Shown here one piece after another: positions 40,076-49,285 of a DNA stretch of 64,000 bases. A program made the position numbers and the translations under genes. The stretch covers positions 248,001 through 312,000 of the forward strand of contig NZ_JMSZ01000042.1 of the NCBI RefSeq assembly GCF_000691225.1, written 5' to 3'. The notes below the pieces were generated by a model. It did not search any database and was not told the origin of the DNA. It saw only the letters and a list, made by a program, of their open reading frames with translations. Position 1 is the first letter of the stretch. Each line of letters starts with the position of its first letter. Source of the stretch: Nitrincola lacisaponensis (GTDB taxonomy: Bacteria > Pseudomonadota > Gammaproteobacteria > Pseudomonadales > Balneatricaceae).

Positions 40076-41758
40076 TCAGCTAGGTTCCGTCAGTTGTTTG
40101 AGTAACTGTTGCGTCAAGGATTCCAGATCCTGCGACGTCTGATCCAGGTCCAGTGTCTGGGCCGAGGGCAGAGAGTACTCGACATCGGTTAGCAGAATAA
40201 TTCCCTGTGCCAGTAACCAGTCAATCCAGGCTGCTGCTGAATCAGCCGTCAGCGGTGGTGCGGATGATTGATCCAGCGCCCAGGCCTGTAGACCACGTTC
40301 AAACAGTGCTTTTTCCAGACTGTAAATAACTGTTTTACGTGCCGTCTGGCTACCACCGATCACTTGAAGGCAGCGCGCCTGCTGTTTCAGACGTTGTTGC
40401 CACAGCGTCTGGTTGAGCTGCGATTGATCTGTCAGGTTCAGGCTTGCGGATGCTGAGTCGCCGCTTTGTATCATGCCGGCAGCCACTGTGCGGTTGGTCA
40501 GACGGTCAACCAGAATGAAGGCACCGGTGCCTTTGTGTTGCGTATAGTCGTCAGCTACCACCGGGCGCTCCAGGGTGATGTCGACCTGTGCAATCTCATT
40601 CAGTTCCAGCACGCCTGCGGGTGACTGCTGCAGCGTATTGACGTCGATACGGTGGTGAATGCGGCTGACACGACCGGTTTGGCGGCTGGTGGCCAGCTTG
40701 ACCTCGTAATCGCGTGCCGGGTTGAGCGGTTGCTCATCCATCCACACCAGATGTGCAGCGAAGGTCAGGCGAGTCTGAGGAACCGCCCGGCTGTGTACCA
40801 GCAGGTCACCACGGGAAATGTCTATCTCATCTTCCAGGGTCAGGGTAATGGCCATGGGAGCAAAGGCGCGCTGTAACTCGCCTTCCCAGGTAACAATTGA
40901 ACGTACCCGGCTTTGTTTGCCGGATGGCAACACGGTCACGGCATCACCAACTTCAATCACCCCGGAAGACAGCGTGCCACAATAGCCGCGGAAATTCAGG
41001 TTGGGACGGTTGACATACTGTACCGGGAAGCGCAATTCATCGAAGTTCTGGTCACGCGAGATTTCAATCGCTTCCAGCTGCGACATGAGTGGCAGGCCCT
41101 GATACCAGGGCATGTTGGCAGATGGATTGACGACATTATCGCCCTGCAGGGCAGAGATGGGTGCAAACTGAATATCAGGAAGATTCAGGGATTTGGCAAA
41201 TTCCAGATAGTCGGCTTTGATCTGGTTAAAGCGTTCCTCGCTGTAGTCCACCAAGTCCATCTTGTTGATTGCAACAAGTGTATGGCGAATGCCCAGCAAG
41301 GAGACGATAAAGCTGTGGCGACGTGTCTGTACTTGAACACCATGACGTGCATCGATCAGGATGATTGCCAGATCACAGGTAGAGGCACCTGTAGCCATGT
41401 TGCGGGTGTACTGCTCATGGCCCGGGGTGTCGGCAATGATGAACTTGCGTTTTGCGGTAGAGAAGTAGCGATAGGCAACGTCGATGGTAATGCCCTGTTC
41501 GCGTTCAGCCTGCAGGCCGTCGACCAGCAGTGCCAGATCCACAGTTTCACCGGTGGTACCGACTTTCTTGCTGTCCTGGGTAATGGCAGCCAGTTGATCT
41601 TCATAGATCATTTTGGAGTCATGCAGCAGGCGACCGATCAGGGTGGATTTTCCATCGTCCACACTGCCACAGGTCAGGAGGCGTAACAGCTCCTTGTTTT
41701 CATGCTGGTGCAAATAGGTTTTGATATCGCTGGCAATCAGTTCGCTCTGGTGGCTCAT
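40076..41758 (-). CDS. cysN: sulfate adenylyltransferase subunit 1 with degenerate C-terminal kinase-like domain
   Basis: 560 residues, longer than CysN alone (~475) and shorter than a CysN-CysC fusion (~630). GTPase motifs are intact: GSVDDGKST (31-39), DTPGH (110-114) and NKMD (165-168). The ~100 residues after 461 read like APS kinase at low similarity: [13 protein letters not shown] occupies the P-loop place without the G-x4-GK[ST] pattern, and ALDQSS replaces the usual LDGDN. Kinase activity is therefore unlikely. CysN hydrolyses GTP to drive CysD in making APS. cysD lies 69 bases upstream. Confidence 0.93.
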   Translation of the reverse strand: MSHQSELIASDIKTYLHQHENKELLRLLTCGSVDDGKSTLIGRLLHDSKMIYEDQLAAITQDSKKVGTTGETVDLALLVDGLQAEREQGITIDVAYRYFSTAKRKFIIADTPGHEQYTRNMATGASTCDLAIILIDARHGVQVQTRRHSFIVSLLGIRHTLVAINKMDLVDYSEERFNQIKADYLEFAKSLNLPDIQFAPISALQGDNVVNPSANMPWYQGLPLMSQLEAIEISRDQNFDELRFPVQYVNRPNLNFRGYCGTLSSGVIEVGDAVTVLPSGKQSRVRSIVTWEGELQRAFAPMAITLTLEDEIDISRGDLLVHSRAVPQTRLTFAAHLVWMDEQPLNPARDYEVKLATSRQTGRVSRIHHRIDVNTLQQSPAGVLELNEIAQVDITLERPVVADDYTQHKGTGAFILVDRLTNRTVAAGMIQSGDSASASLNLTDQSQLNQTLWQQRLKQQARCLQVIGGSQTARKTVIYSLEKALFERGLQAWALDQSSAPPLTADSAAAWIDWLLAQGIILLTDVEYSLPSAQTLDLDQTSQDLESLTQQLLKQLTEPS

Positions 41759-41827
41759 GTATTCAGTCTCTTGGCTCTGTCGTGTTGCAGCGCTGTGTTC
41801 TCGAGCGCTGTACTATTCAGCGGATAC

Positions 41828-42745
41828 TCAGAAATACCCTTCCATCTTTTTTTGCTCCATGGAGCCGGCACCATCGTGATCGATAGCACGCCCCTGGCGC
41901 TCGGAAGTGGTGGCCAGCAGCATTTCCTGAATAATCTCTTCAAGGCTGTCTGCCTCGGATTCGATAGCACCGGTCAGGGGGTAGCAGCCAAGGGTACGGA
42001 AGCGCACTGACTTCATCACCGGGGTTTCCTCCGGCCGTAAAGGCATGCGTTCATCATCGACCATGATCAGCATGCCATCACGGTCAACCACTGGGCGTAC
42101 AGCAGAGTAGTACAGAGGTACGATGTCGATGTTTTCCAGATAGATGTATTGCCAGATATCCAGCTCAGTCCAGTTCGACAACGGGAAGACGCGAATACTT
42201 TCACCCGGATCGACGCGGGTATTGAACAGGTTCCAGAGTTCTGGGCGCTGATTCTTTGGATCCCAGCGGTGGTTTTTGTCGCGGAAGGAAAAAATACGCT
42301 CTTTGGCGCGCGATTTTTCCTCATCGCGGCGGGCTCCACCGAATGCCGCATCGAACTTGTATTGATTCAACGCCTGCTTGAGTCCCTGGGTTTTCATGAT
42401 GTCCGTGTGCTTTTTGGAGCCATGCTCAAAAGGACTGATGCCCATGGCAACGCCCTCCGGGTTGATATGCACAATCAGATCCATACCGGCTTCTTTGGCC
42501 ATATTGTCACGGAACTGAATCATTTCCCTGAACTTCCAGGTGGTATCCACATGCAGAAGCGGGAAGGGCGGTGTGCCTGGATAAAAGGCTTTACGGGCCA
42601 GATGCAGCATGACTGACGAATCTTTACCGATAGAGTAAAGCATTACCGGGTTGTCAAATTCCGCAGCGACTTCGCGGATGATGTGAATACTCTCCGCTTC
42701 CAGCTGTTTGAGATGAGTGAGTCGGTCTTCAGGTAATCCCGGCAT
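41828..42745 (-). CDS. cysD: sulfate adenylyltransferase subunit 2
   Basis: 305 residues of the PP-loop ATP pyrophosphatase type. The PP-loop region reads [20 protein letters not shown], and [18 protein letters not shown] is nearly invariant in CysD. It adenylates sulfate to APS. The AT-rich stretch upstream (about 42790-42850) would suit a CysB-activated promoter, though no site was pinned down. Confidence 0.96.
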   Translation of the reverse strand: MPGLPEDRLTHLKQLEAESIHIIREVAAEFDNPVMLYSIGKDSSVMLHLARKAFYPGTPPFPLLHVDTTWKFREMIQFRDNMAKEAGMDLIVHINPEGVAMGISPFEHGSKKHTDIMKTQGLKQALNQYKFDAAFGGARRDEEKSRAKERIFSFRDKNHRWDPKNQRPELWNLFNTRVDPGESIRVFPLSNWTELDIWQYIYLENIDIVPLYYSAVRPVVDRDGMLIMVDDERMPLRPEETPVMKSVRFRTLGCYPLTGAIESEADSLEEIIQEMLLATTSERQGRAIDHDGAGSMEQKKMEGYF

Positions 42746-42848
42746 GGCAACAAGCTTCCGTTAATAGCGGTCGTTGATGAAAGATGCCCGGATTATGGCG
42801 GATCTGCTATAAAATAAAAAAGAATAAATATGAATTTTTATAGATCAA

Positions 42849-43319
42849 TTAAGAATAACCTAATGAATGCTCGTCGGGATGATGGGGTAGCTGAAGCAAT
42901 TCAATCAGGGCTTGTCGATGTACAGTACCCACCAGATCAGCAAGCGTGTAGCGATCCAGTACACTGAAAAAGGCTTCCTGGGCCTCGGCGAGCAGTGATT
43001 TCAGCCGACAGGCGGAGGTAATCACGCACTGGTTATCGGAGCCAAAACACTCGACCAATGGCCGCTCCTGCTCACAGTCGCGGATTAATTGACCAAGATT
43101 GATCTCAGCTGCAGGCTTGGGTAGCTGCAGACCGCCATTTTTCCCGCGCTGAGCAGCGAGGTAGCCACGCTGACTCAGCGCCTGCACCACTTTCATCAGA
43201 TGGTTGCGGGAAATATTGTAGCGTGTGGCGACTTCGGCAATGGTGCAGGGTTGAGGTGACTGGGCGGCCACCTGAATCAGTACACGCAGGGTGTAGTCGG
43301 TAAAGCGGGTAATATGCAT
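42849..43319 (-). CDS. nsrR: Rrf2-family nitric-oxide-sensing repressor NsrR
   Basis: 156 residues from the ATG at 43319; the longer open frame upstream is only the shadow of nnrS. MHITRFTDYTLRVLIQVA and TIAEVATRYNISRNHLMKVV form the winged helix-turn-helix. Three cysteines in CFGSDNQCVITSACRLK are spaced as in NsrR for a NO-sensitive Fe-S cluster. It follows nnrS by 14 bases. A textbook NsrR site lies upstream of nnrS, so the pair should be NO-induced and autoregulated. Confidence 0.93.
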   Translation of the reverse strand: MHITRFTDYTLRVLIQVAAQSPQPCTIAEVATRYNISRNHLMKVVQALSQRGYLAAQRGKNGGLQLPKPAAEINLGQLIRDCEQERPLVECFGSDNQCVITSACRLKSLLAEAQEAFFSVLDRYTLADLVGTVHRQALIELLQLPHHPDEHSLGYS

Positions 43320-43333
43320 GGTTGATCCAGGTG

Positions 43334-44512
43334 TTATCCGGGCCGTCCATCCGCACGTGGACGGCTGAGTATGGGCCAATACGCCAGCAGAAACAGGCTG
43401 AACGCAGCAATCCAGCAGGCAGCTGATGCCAGCACACCAGCCGTGTAGTGAATCAGCGATGCCGCTGCCAGGAGCCGCAACACTGCCGCCAGCAGTATGC
43501 CACAGTAGATCAGCAGACCGAAGCGTACCAGTTTGAGAGGGCGTCCGGTATGTCCCATGGCGACCCGGGTCATGATCCCGAGAATCAGGGTGCCCATGGC
43601 ACCGACACCCAGCAGGTGCTGCCAAAGCGAATCGGTCAGACCCAAGGGTGTTGCTGCACGCAATATCAGCGCCAGTACGATCCAGAGATAGCCCAGATGC
43701 AGTATCCAGAGCAGCGGCTCCCGACAGACTTTCCAGCCTCGCCACTGGTATAGCCGATAGGCATTGATCAGCCCGGCCAGCAAGGCTGTCAGTGCAACAA
43801 TCGGTTCTGGCGCACTGCCCAGCGTTAGCGGTATCAGCAAGGCTACCGAGAGTATGGCCCAGAGGTCGGTTTTGGCTGAACGAATAACCTGTTCAGGATT
43901 GCCGCCTTGCAAGCGAATCCAGTTGGCCGTAAAGGCGGGGGTGATGCGTCCTGCAATTACAACCATCATCAGCGTGATAAGGTTTAAAGCCAGCCACTCA
44001 CCCTGACGGACCAGCCAGACAGAGGGCTGCAGTTGCCCCAGATGCATTAACAGGTTGGCCACCCACAACAGCGCCAGAATCACCACCATGATCATGTTCC
44101 GGCGGTTTCCGTGACCTAGCAATATCCGCGCGACATAGGTTGCCAGCAGGGGTAGAAATGCCAGATCAACAGCGGCAACCCACAGTGGATTGATCCATGC
44201 CGAGAGGCCCATAACGATGCGTCCTGCCAGCCAGAGCAGTACCAGCGCCAGCAGCCCTGCGCCCTTGAGTGGTGGTGCTCCGGTCCAGTTGGTCATGGCG
44301 GTGAGCAAAAATCCGGCAATGGCTGCGGTGACAAATCCAAACAGCATTTCGTGGCTATGCCAGTAAATAGCGGGCCAGCGTACCGGCAGTTCGACAACAC
44401 CGGACAGCCAGAGCGACCAGCCCAGCATCAACAGTACGGCGTAAAGCGCGCACAGCAGGAAAAATGGCCGAAACGCATAGGCCAGCAGAGGGGGTGTTGG
44501 GTCCGCCCGCAT
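43334..44512 (-). CDS. nnrS: NnrS family heme-copper membrane protein
   Basis: 392 residues with about twelve membrane helices. The start PLLAYAFRPFFLLCALYAV and the segments YWHSHEMLFGFVTAAIAGF and GRITPAFTANWI are characteristic of NnrS. Members contain heme and copper and help cells withstand nitric oxide or nitrosative stress. It is the first gene of an operon with nsrR; an NsrR box is about 120 bases upstream. Confidence 0.92.
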   Translation of the reverse strand: MRADPTPPLLAYAFRPFFLLCALYAVLLMLGWSLWLSGVVELPVRWPAIYWHSHEMLFGFVTAAIAGFLLTAMTNWTGAPPLKGAGLLALVLLWLAGRIVMGLSAWINPLWVAAVDLAFLPLLATYVARILLGHGNRRNMIMVVILALLWVANLLMHLGQLQPSVWLVRQGEWLALNLITLMMVVIAGRITPAFTANWIRLQGGNPEQVIRSAKTDLWAILSVALLIPLTLGSAPEPIVALTALLAGLINAYRLYQWRGWKVCREPLLWILHLGYLWIVLALILRAATPLGLTDSLWQHLLGVGAMGTLILGIMTRVAMGHTGRPLKLVRFGLLIYCGILLAAVLRLLAAASLIHYTAGVLASAACWIAAFSLFLLAYWPILSRPRADGRPG

Positions 44513-44630
44513 TGTCAGTACTCCGTCAATTAAAAAGCGTGCACGGCGATCCGATCATCCTTCAGCTAAGGGGGACAAAAGTCTGCTGGATCGCACGTGC
44601 ACTCAAACGGATTGTAGACGCATTTAATAA

Positions 44631-44653
44631 AAGATGTAAATAAAATACATCTT
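44631..44653 (-). promoter_or_regulatory. NsrR operator upstream of nnrS-nsrR
   Basis: The 23-bp site is an 11-1-11 inverted repeat, AAGATGTAAAT-A-AAATACATCTT, close to the published NsrR consensus AAGATGYATTT with its mirror half. Flanking bases extend the symmetry slightly. It sits between the cobA stop and the nnrS start, and fits repression of nnrS-nsrR in the absence of NO. Confidence 0.88.
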
Positions 44654-44656
44654 TTA

Positions 44657-45421
44657 TCAGGCGGCCTGAGATTGGGCTTTCTCCTGTGTTTGTCTGGCTA
44701 CCTGGCCGATCAGGATCAGTGCCGGAGCCTGTACGCCGTGCATCTCCACTGCCTGAGGCAATCCCGCCAAATGGGTGTGAATACTGCGTTGGTCCGGCTG
44801 TGTGCCGCGCTCAATCAGCATGACCGGCCAGTCTGCCGGTAAGCCATGGCGTTGTAGTTCCTGACTGATCCTGGAAGCTTGTGACAGTCCCATGTAGAAC
44901 ACCAGGGTTTCATCCCGTCGCGTCAGGTCTGCCCAGGGCACGCTGCGCTGATCACAGTGGGACGCGGTGATAAATCTCAGGCTGGAGGCGATACCACGCT
45001 CTGTCAGCGAAAGGCCGCAACTGGCGGCACAACCGGATGCTGCAGTAATGCCGGGTACTAACGTGAAGGGGATACCTGCGGCTTGCAGTGCGTCCAGCTC
45101 TTCCGTCAAACGGCCAAAAATAAGAGGGTCGCCACCTTTCAAGCGGACCACACGTTTGCCCAGTCGAGCCTGTTGCACCAGGAACCGGCAGATGTCTGCC
45201 TGGCTGTGCGAATGCTGTCCTTTACGCTTGCCGACATAGTGGCGAGCGATGTGGCCGGGTATCTCAGCCATCAGTTCGGCGCTGACCAGTGCATCATAGA
45301 CAATCAGGTCGGCATTCAGGAGCAAGCGCCAGCCTTTGCGAGTTATCAGCTCAGGATCGCCAGGTCCTGCACCAACCAGAGCGACTTCGCCTGGAAACCT
45401 AGTCGAGATCGACTGTTGCAT
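44657..45421 (-). CDS. cobA: uroporphyrinogen-III C-methyltransferase
   Basis: 254 residues from the ATG at 45421, preceded by AGGAGG at an ideal distance; a TTG two codons earlier lies within that site. SUMT motifs are intact: VALVGAGPGDPELITRKG, VVRLKGGDPLIFGR and VPGITAASGCAASCGLSLT. It doubly methylates uroporphyrinogen III to precorrin-2. It overlaps the nasA 3' end by 23 bases, so it is translationally coupled to nitrate reductase and should raise siroheme supply for NirB. CysG, encoded at 62.4-63.8 kb, carries a second SUMT domain. Confidence 0.94.
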   Translation of the reverse strand: MQQSISTRFPGEVALVGAGPGDPELITRKGWRLLLNADLIVYDALVSAELMAEIPGHIARHYVGKRKGQHSHSQADICRFLVQQARLGKRVVRLKGGDPLIFGRLTEELDALQAAGIPFTLVPGITAASGCAASCGLSLTERGIASSLRFITASHCDQRSVPWADLTRRDETLVFYMGLSQASRISQELQRHGLPADWPVMLIERGTQPDQRSIHTHLAGLPQAVEMHGVQAPALILIGQVARQTQEKAQSQAA

Positions 45422-48044
45422 GTTCAACCTCCTGCGCCAAGAGCGCTTTAAGTTCGGGAATACAGGAGCCGCAGCGTGTGCCGCAGCTCAGCCTGTCGCC
45501 CAGTTCGGTAACGCTGCGGCAACCGGATTGAATTGCCTCACGGATACGCTGTTCATCCACCTGGTAGCAACTGCACACCTGCGTGTGTTGCGGGCTATCC
45601 AGTCCGTGTAGCAGTCGGCCGCGCTGTGATGGTGTCAATGAGGGTGACTCGAACAGAGCGGCCATCTGCCGCAGATCAGCAGGCTGGTAAGTGGGGGTGA
45701 TCAGCAGCCACCATTTCAGGCGTTGCTGCTCCGTGGCATAGGCCTGAAATTGGCCGGTTATCGGGTTTTCCAGATAACCGTCGGGACGTTGTCCAAGATG
45801 CTGCAGGCACCAGTTGGACCAGTCGCCGGGCCAGTCTGTCTCGGCCAGTATGTACTGCTGGCAGGGTGCCAGAGGCTGGCGGCTCCAGTAACCACGTAAT
45901 TGTGCACTGATGTTGTCGCGTGTCAGAAGTTGTCCGTGCCAGCGGGCTGGAAAACGACGCACCTCTACGGCACCCTGTTTTGATTCAGGTTGTCCTGAAA
46001 CCGGATCGGTGACGGGCTGGATTAATGCATTGCAGCGACCCTGAGCACTGAATTGATGATTCCAGTGCATAGGAATGAATACTTCGCCTGGGCGTTGGTC
46101 GGTGGTCAGACGGACACGTCCGATATAACGCCCTTGCTGGTTTTCGACCTGTGCCAGATCGCCGGTGCTGATCTGGCGTGCGCTTGCATCCTGAGGATGC
46201 AGATCAATAAAAGGCTCACTGCGATGCTGGAACAATCGCTCGCTGCGCCCTGTGCGTGTCATGGTATGCCACTGATCACGAATACGGCCGGTGTTCAAAC
46301 GTAGCGGGTAGTTATCATTCAGGGTTTGTTCGGGCGCACGAAACTGAACAGGGACAAAGTGTGCTTTTCCAGAGGGGGTATAGAATCGGTTTTCGCTGAA
46401 CAGTCGCTGGGTTCCATAGGGTGTTGTAGTGGTGACAGGCCACTGAATGGGTTGTAGCCGATCGTAGGCATGCTGATCCAGCTGGCTTAAGCCGCTGATG
46501 TCGAAGCAGCGACTACCCTGATTTTCGAATCCGGACAGCGCGGCATGTTCGATGAAAATGTCTGCCGGGTGCTGATAATTGAAGGCATTTCCGAAACCAA
46601 GGCGTTGTGCCAGGTCGCACAGAATCTGCCAGTCCTGCCGCGCCTCGCCTGGGGCGGAGAGCAGCGGTTGCTGGCGTGAAATGCGGCGTTCCGAGTTGGT
46701 CACTGTGCCGTTTTTCTCACCCCAGGTTGTTGATGGCAGGCAGAGATCTGCAAGGTTAAGCGTATCGGTACTGGCCATGGGTTCAGAGACCACCAGCCAC
46801 TCGCAGCGTTTCAGCGCACGCTTGACCCGTTCAGTATCCGGCAGGCTGACCAGTGGATTGGTGCCCATAATCCATAGCACCTTGATTTCGCCACGCTCAA
46901 CGGCATGAAACAGATCAATGGCTTTGCGTCCAGGCGCGGTGGCCATATTGGGAGCATTCCAGAAGCGGCGCACCCGATCGATATGTTCGGGGGTGAAATC
47001 CATATGGGCGGCCAGTTGGTTGGCCAGGCCGCCGACTTCACGGCCACCCATGGCATTTGGCTGCCCGGTTAACGACAGCGGAGAGCTGCCCGGCTTGCCA
47101 ACCCGGCCGGTGGCCAGATGGCAATTGATCAGGCTGTTGACCTTATCGGTGCCTGAGCTGGACTGGTTGATACCCTGTGAAAACAGAAACAGGGTCTTGT
47201 CTGTAGAGGCAAACCATTCGCAAAAACGCGTCAGGTCCTCAAGGGGCAAATCCGTCTGTTGCGCAGCCTGTTGCAGGTTTGGCGTGGCTTGTCGGGCTTG
47301 TTGCAGCGTTTCATCAAAGCCCTGCGTATGCTGCTCAATATACTGCTGGTCGAGGCAGCCCTGATCAGCCAGATAGACCAGCAGGGCGTTGAACAGCAGG
47401 GCATCGGTGCCGGGACGCAAGGCAAGATGCAGGTCGGCTATATCACAGCTGGCAGTGGCGCGAGGATCAATAACGACCACTTTTACCGCCGGCCGTGCCT
47501 GACGGGCAGTCTGAATACGCTGATACAGGATGGGGTGATTCCAGGCTGCATTGGACCCAGCCAGGATCACCAGGTCAGCCAGCTCAATATCCGCATAACA
47601 CCCGGGTACCGCATCGGCACCAAAGGCACGCTTGTGTCCTGCGACCGTCGATGCCATGCAGAGGCGCGAGTTGGTGTCTACCTGGGCAGAGCCAAGAAAG
47701 CCTTTCATCAGTTTGTTGGCGACATAGTAGTCTTCAGTCAGTAACTGGCCTGACAGATAGAATGCGATGCTGTCAGGCCCATGGCTTTCTAACGCTTCGG
47801 TAATCGCCTGGCTGAGTTGGGTCATGGCATCATCCCAGCTGATCGCTTGTCCATGCAAACGCGGTAATTGCAGGCGCGCATCAGCTGAGACTGTTTCCGG
47901 CAGGGTCATTCCCTTGATGCACAAGCGGCCAAAATTAGCTGGATGCTGGCTGTCGCCACTGACCGCAATCAGGCGATTGTCTGCCAGTTCCGCGGTTACG
48001 CCACAACCGACGCCACAGTAAGGACAGGTGGTGTGTTGTTTCAT
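45399..48044 (-). CDS. nasA: assimilatory nitrate reductase catalytic subunit with C-terminal [2Fe-2S] domain
   Basis: 881 residues from the ATG at 48044, giving MKQHTTCPYCGVGCGV; the upstream extension runs into the terminator. Cys7, Cys10, Cys14 and Cys42 bind the N-terminal [4Fe-4S] cluster. Molybdenum bis-MGD domains follow (DTNSRLCMASTVAGHKRAFG, GTNPLVSLPD). The last ~60 residues form a BFD-like domain with CSC at 824-826 and CGTRCGSC at 854-861, as in Klebsiella NasA. It reduces nitrate to nitrite in the cytoplasm. No NasC-type NADH oxidoreductase gene adjoins it, so the electron donor is unclear. Confidence 0.95.
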   Translation of the reverse strand: MKQHTTCPYCGVGCGVTAELADNRLIAVSGDSQHPANFGRLCIKGMTLPETVSADARLQLPRLHGQAISWDDAMTQLSQAITEALESHGPDSIAFYLSGQLLTEDYYVANKLMKGFLGSAQVDTNSRLCMASTVAGHKRAFGADAVPGCYADIELADLVILAGSNAAWNHPILYQRIQTARQARPAVKVVVIDPRATASCDIADLHLALRPGTDALLFNALLVYLADQGCLDQQYIEQHTQGFDETLQQARQATPNLQQAAQQTDLPLEDLTRFCEWFASTDKTLFLFSQGINQSSSGTDKVNSLINCHLATGRVGKPGSSPLSLTGQPNAMGGREVGGLANQLAAHMDFTPEHIDRVRRFWNAPNMATAPGRKAIDLFHAVERGEIKVLWIMGTNPLVSLPDTERVKRALKRCEWLVVSEPMASTDTLNLADLCLPSTTWGEKNGTVTNSERRISRQQPLLSAPGEARQDWQILCDLAQRLGFGNAFNYQHPADIFIEHAALSGFENQGSRCFDISGLSQLDQHAYDRLQPIQWPVTTTTPYGTQRLFSENRFYTPSGKAHFVPVQFRAPEQTLNDNYPLRLNTGRIRDQWHTMTRTGRSERLFQHRSEPFIDLHPQDASARQISTGDLAQVENQQGRYIGRVRLTTDQRPGEVFIPMHWNHQFSAQGRCNALIQPVTDPVSGQPESKQGAVEVRRFPARWHGQLLTRDNISAQLRGYWSRQPLAPCQQYILAETDWPGDWSNWCLQHLGQRPDGYLENPITGQFQAYATEQQRLKWWLLITPTYQPADLRQMAALFESPSLTPSQRGRLLHGLDSPQHTQVCSCYQVDEQRIREAIQSGCRSVTELGDRLSCGTRCGSCIPELKALLAQEVEHATVDLD

Positions 48045-48060
48045 GCGCTGCCAATCTCCC

Positions 48061-48121
48061 AAAAAAAAAGCCCGCATCCTCGAACTGCCAGAAGCAGTCA
48101 GAAGATGCGGGCGCCATTGCC
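48061..48121 (-). promoter_or_regulatory. nasA: NasR/ANTAR-type attenuator in the nasA leader
   Basis: On the minus strand GCCCGCATC (48112-48104) and GATGCGGGC (48078-48070) form a terminator stem with an inner ACTGC/GCAGT hairpin, then nine T (48069-48061), 17 bases before the nasA ATG. Overlapping its 5' arm is GGC-AATGGC-GCC (48121-48110), a hairpin with an AxxG hexaloop as recognised by ANTAR proteins. The two structures exclude each other. A possible first ANTAR hairpin with AATAGC (48145-48140) is weak. The NIT-ANTAR protein is encoded at 51.8 kb. Confidence 0.85.
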
Positions 48122-48169
48122 TTTGCCAGGTTAACCCCGGCTATTCATCGAATTGTTTAACGAGAATAA

Positions 48170-48184
48170 GCAATAAAGATGCCA
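48170..48184 (-). promoter_or_regulatory. sigma-54 (-24/-12) promoter of nasA-cobA
   Basis: Read on the minus strand the site is TGGCAT-CTTTA-TTGC, matching TGGCAC-N5-TTGC at nine of ten defined positions, with GG and GC exactly 12 apart. Transcription would begin near 48158, giving a leader of about 114 bases, like the Klebsiella nasF leader. Confidence 0.85.
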
Positions 48185-48224
48185 GAACAGCATTGGTCTC
48201 TGAAAACAGTATGTAATACCGAAT

Positions 48225-48275
48225 CACCTGTGGTGTTCAGTTATTCATCGGGTTAAGTCTGCACCTGTTTGGTGC
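48225..48275 (-). promoter_or_regulatory. NtrC-like enhancer sites for nasA
   Basis: GCACC-TGTTT-GGTGC (48261-48275) is a perfect match to the NtrC dyad GCACC-N5-GGTGC. Its centre lies about 110 bases upstream of the predicted start, the usual enhancer distance. A related palindrome CACC-TGT-GGTG (48225-48235) has shorter spacing and may be fortuitous. Confidence 0.8.
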
Positions 48276-48296
48276 TTTTGGGTGTGCAGGTGAGCG

Positions 48297-49118
48297 TTAG
48301 CGGTGCAAATGTCTGGCGCGCAGATGATACTCGTCATCATCGAGTTGGTTGATCAGGGCCTGCTTCAGGGAAGGCTCGATCTGTTCGGTATCCAGCGGAT
48401 AGAGACCACAGCGTTTCAGGGCCTGGCGCTTGTTAACCGAATGACCGAGATACTCGTACAGCACGCGGGTGGCGCAGGGCATCCGATCGCCACTGCCAGC
48501 GGCTCCGATTTTTAATCCGGACAAATAGGAAATGCGGTTCTTGTAGCTGGGGAATAAAATGGTCTGGCTGATTTCCTGACCGGTCAGAGATTCGTAATCT
48601 ACCAGGAAGATCCGGTCCGTCAGCAGGTAGGCAGCACCCAGATAAATGCCATGATAGGGGCGCTCATCCGGGGCTTCCTGAAGTCGTTCCAGGCGTTGGT
48701 AATAGACCTGCTTGTCCGGTTTTTCCAGATGCACCAGCGTACGCAGAATATTGCCGGGGCAGGCCATCGACAGATAGTACTCAAAGTAATAGCCCAGATA
48801 CTTATCCAGCGACTGTCCGGTCAACTGCTGCAGATGTTGCAGGTGCTCCTGCTCAGGGTGCTGAGGTTCCCGGGCAGTATGCTGTCGGGGTCTGACATCA
48901 ATCAGGCGTTGAAACTGATGATGGGGCAGCAGTATTTCATGCTCTTCCACGCCAAAGAAATCGCACAGGCGCTGCATCATGTGTGCAGAAGGCCGATTGC
49001 TGCCACTGAGGTAGCGATTGAACTGGGTACGGTTTACGTCCAGACGTCGACAGACCTCGGAAATAGACCGGTAATAGCTGCACAGCAGCCGCAGATTTCG
49101 GGTCAAGTCTTCACTCAT
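48297..49118 (-). CDS. XRE-family regulator, probable control of the asparaginase-aspartase operon
   Basis: 273 residues from the ATG at 49118, with AGGTAG upstream. The N-terminal helix-turn-helix is SISEVCRRLDVNRTQFNRYLSG, and the remaining ~200 residues are a conserved-looking domain of unknown function that may bind a ligand. It is divergent from aspA, and the gap holds strong inverted and direct repeats. By analogy with AnsR of Bacillus it may regulate aspA-ansA; this rests on position alone. It separates nasA from nasR but shows no link to nitrate. Confidence 0.75.
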   Translation of the reverse strand: MSEDLTRNLRLLCSYYRSISEVCRRLDVNRTQFNRYLSGSNRPSAHMMQRLCDFFGVEEHEILLPHHQFQRLIDVRPRQHTAREPQHPEQEHLQHLQQLTGQSLDKYLGYYFEYYLSMACPGNILRTLVHLEKPDKQVYYQRLERLQEAPDERPYHGIYLGAAYLLTDRIFLVDYESLTGQEISQTILFPSYKNRISYLSGLKIGAAGSGDRMPCATRVLYEYLGHSVNKRQALKRCGLYPLDTEQIEPSLKQALINQLDDDEYHLRARHLHR

Positions 49119-49160
49119 GATGGCTACCTGTTTTAGACCGGTGTGCGATTTCTCCGATAT

Positions 49161-49197
49161 GATGCACTCTGATGCACTATAGATGCAATAGTGCATC
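49161..49197. promoter_or_regulatory. operator-like repeats between the XRE regulator and aspA
   Basis: GATGCACTAT (49171-49180) and ATAGTGCATC (49188-49197) form a perfect 10-bp inverted repeat with a 7-base spacer. A further direct half-site GATGCACT stands at 49161-49168, and another GATGCA lies in the spacer. They fall 43-79 bases before the regulator start and 89-125 before aspA, so they suit an operator for the divergent pair. Confidence 0.7.
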
Positions 49198-49285
49198 ATC
49201 GGGCGACAGGTTACAAAATAGCTCCCAGGATGCAAAGTTGTTTAAATGGAGTAATTCCTACAACAACAATTGGACACATCTCATC

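Noticed and set aside
42849-43745. Longer 298-residue version of NsrR
   Set aside because: The extra N-terminal 142 residues are the nnrS gene read in another frame; MHITRFTDYTLR at 43319 is the normal Rrf2 start.
48225-48235. Second NtrC site at nasA
   Set aside because: CACC-TGT-GGTG has a three-base rather than five-base spacer, so it does not fit the NtrC dyad well.
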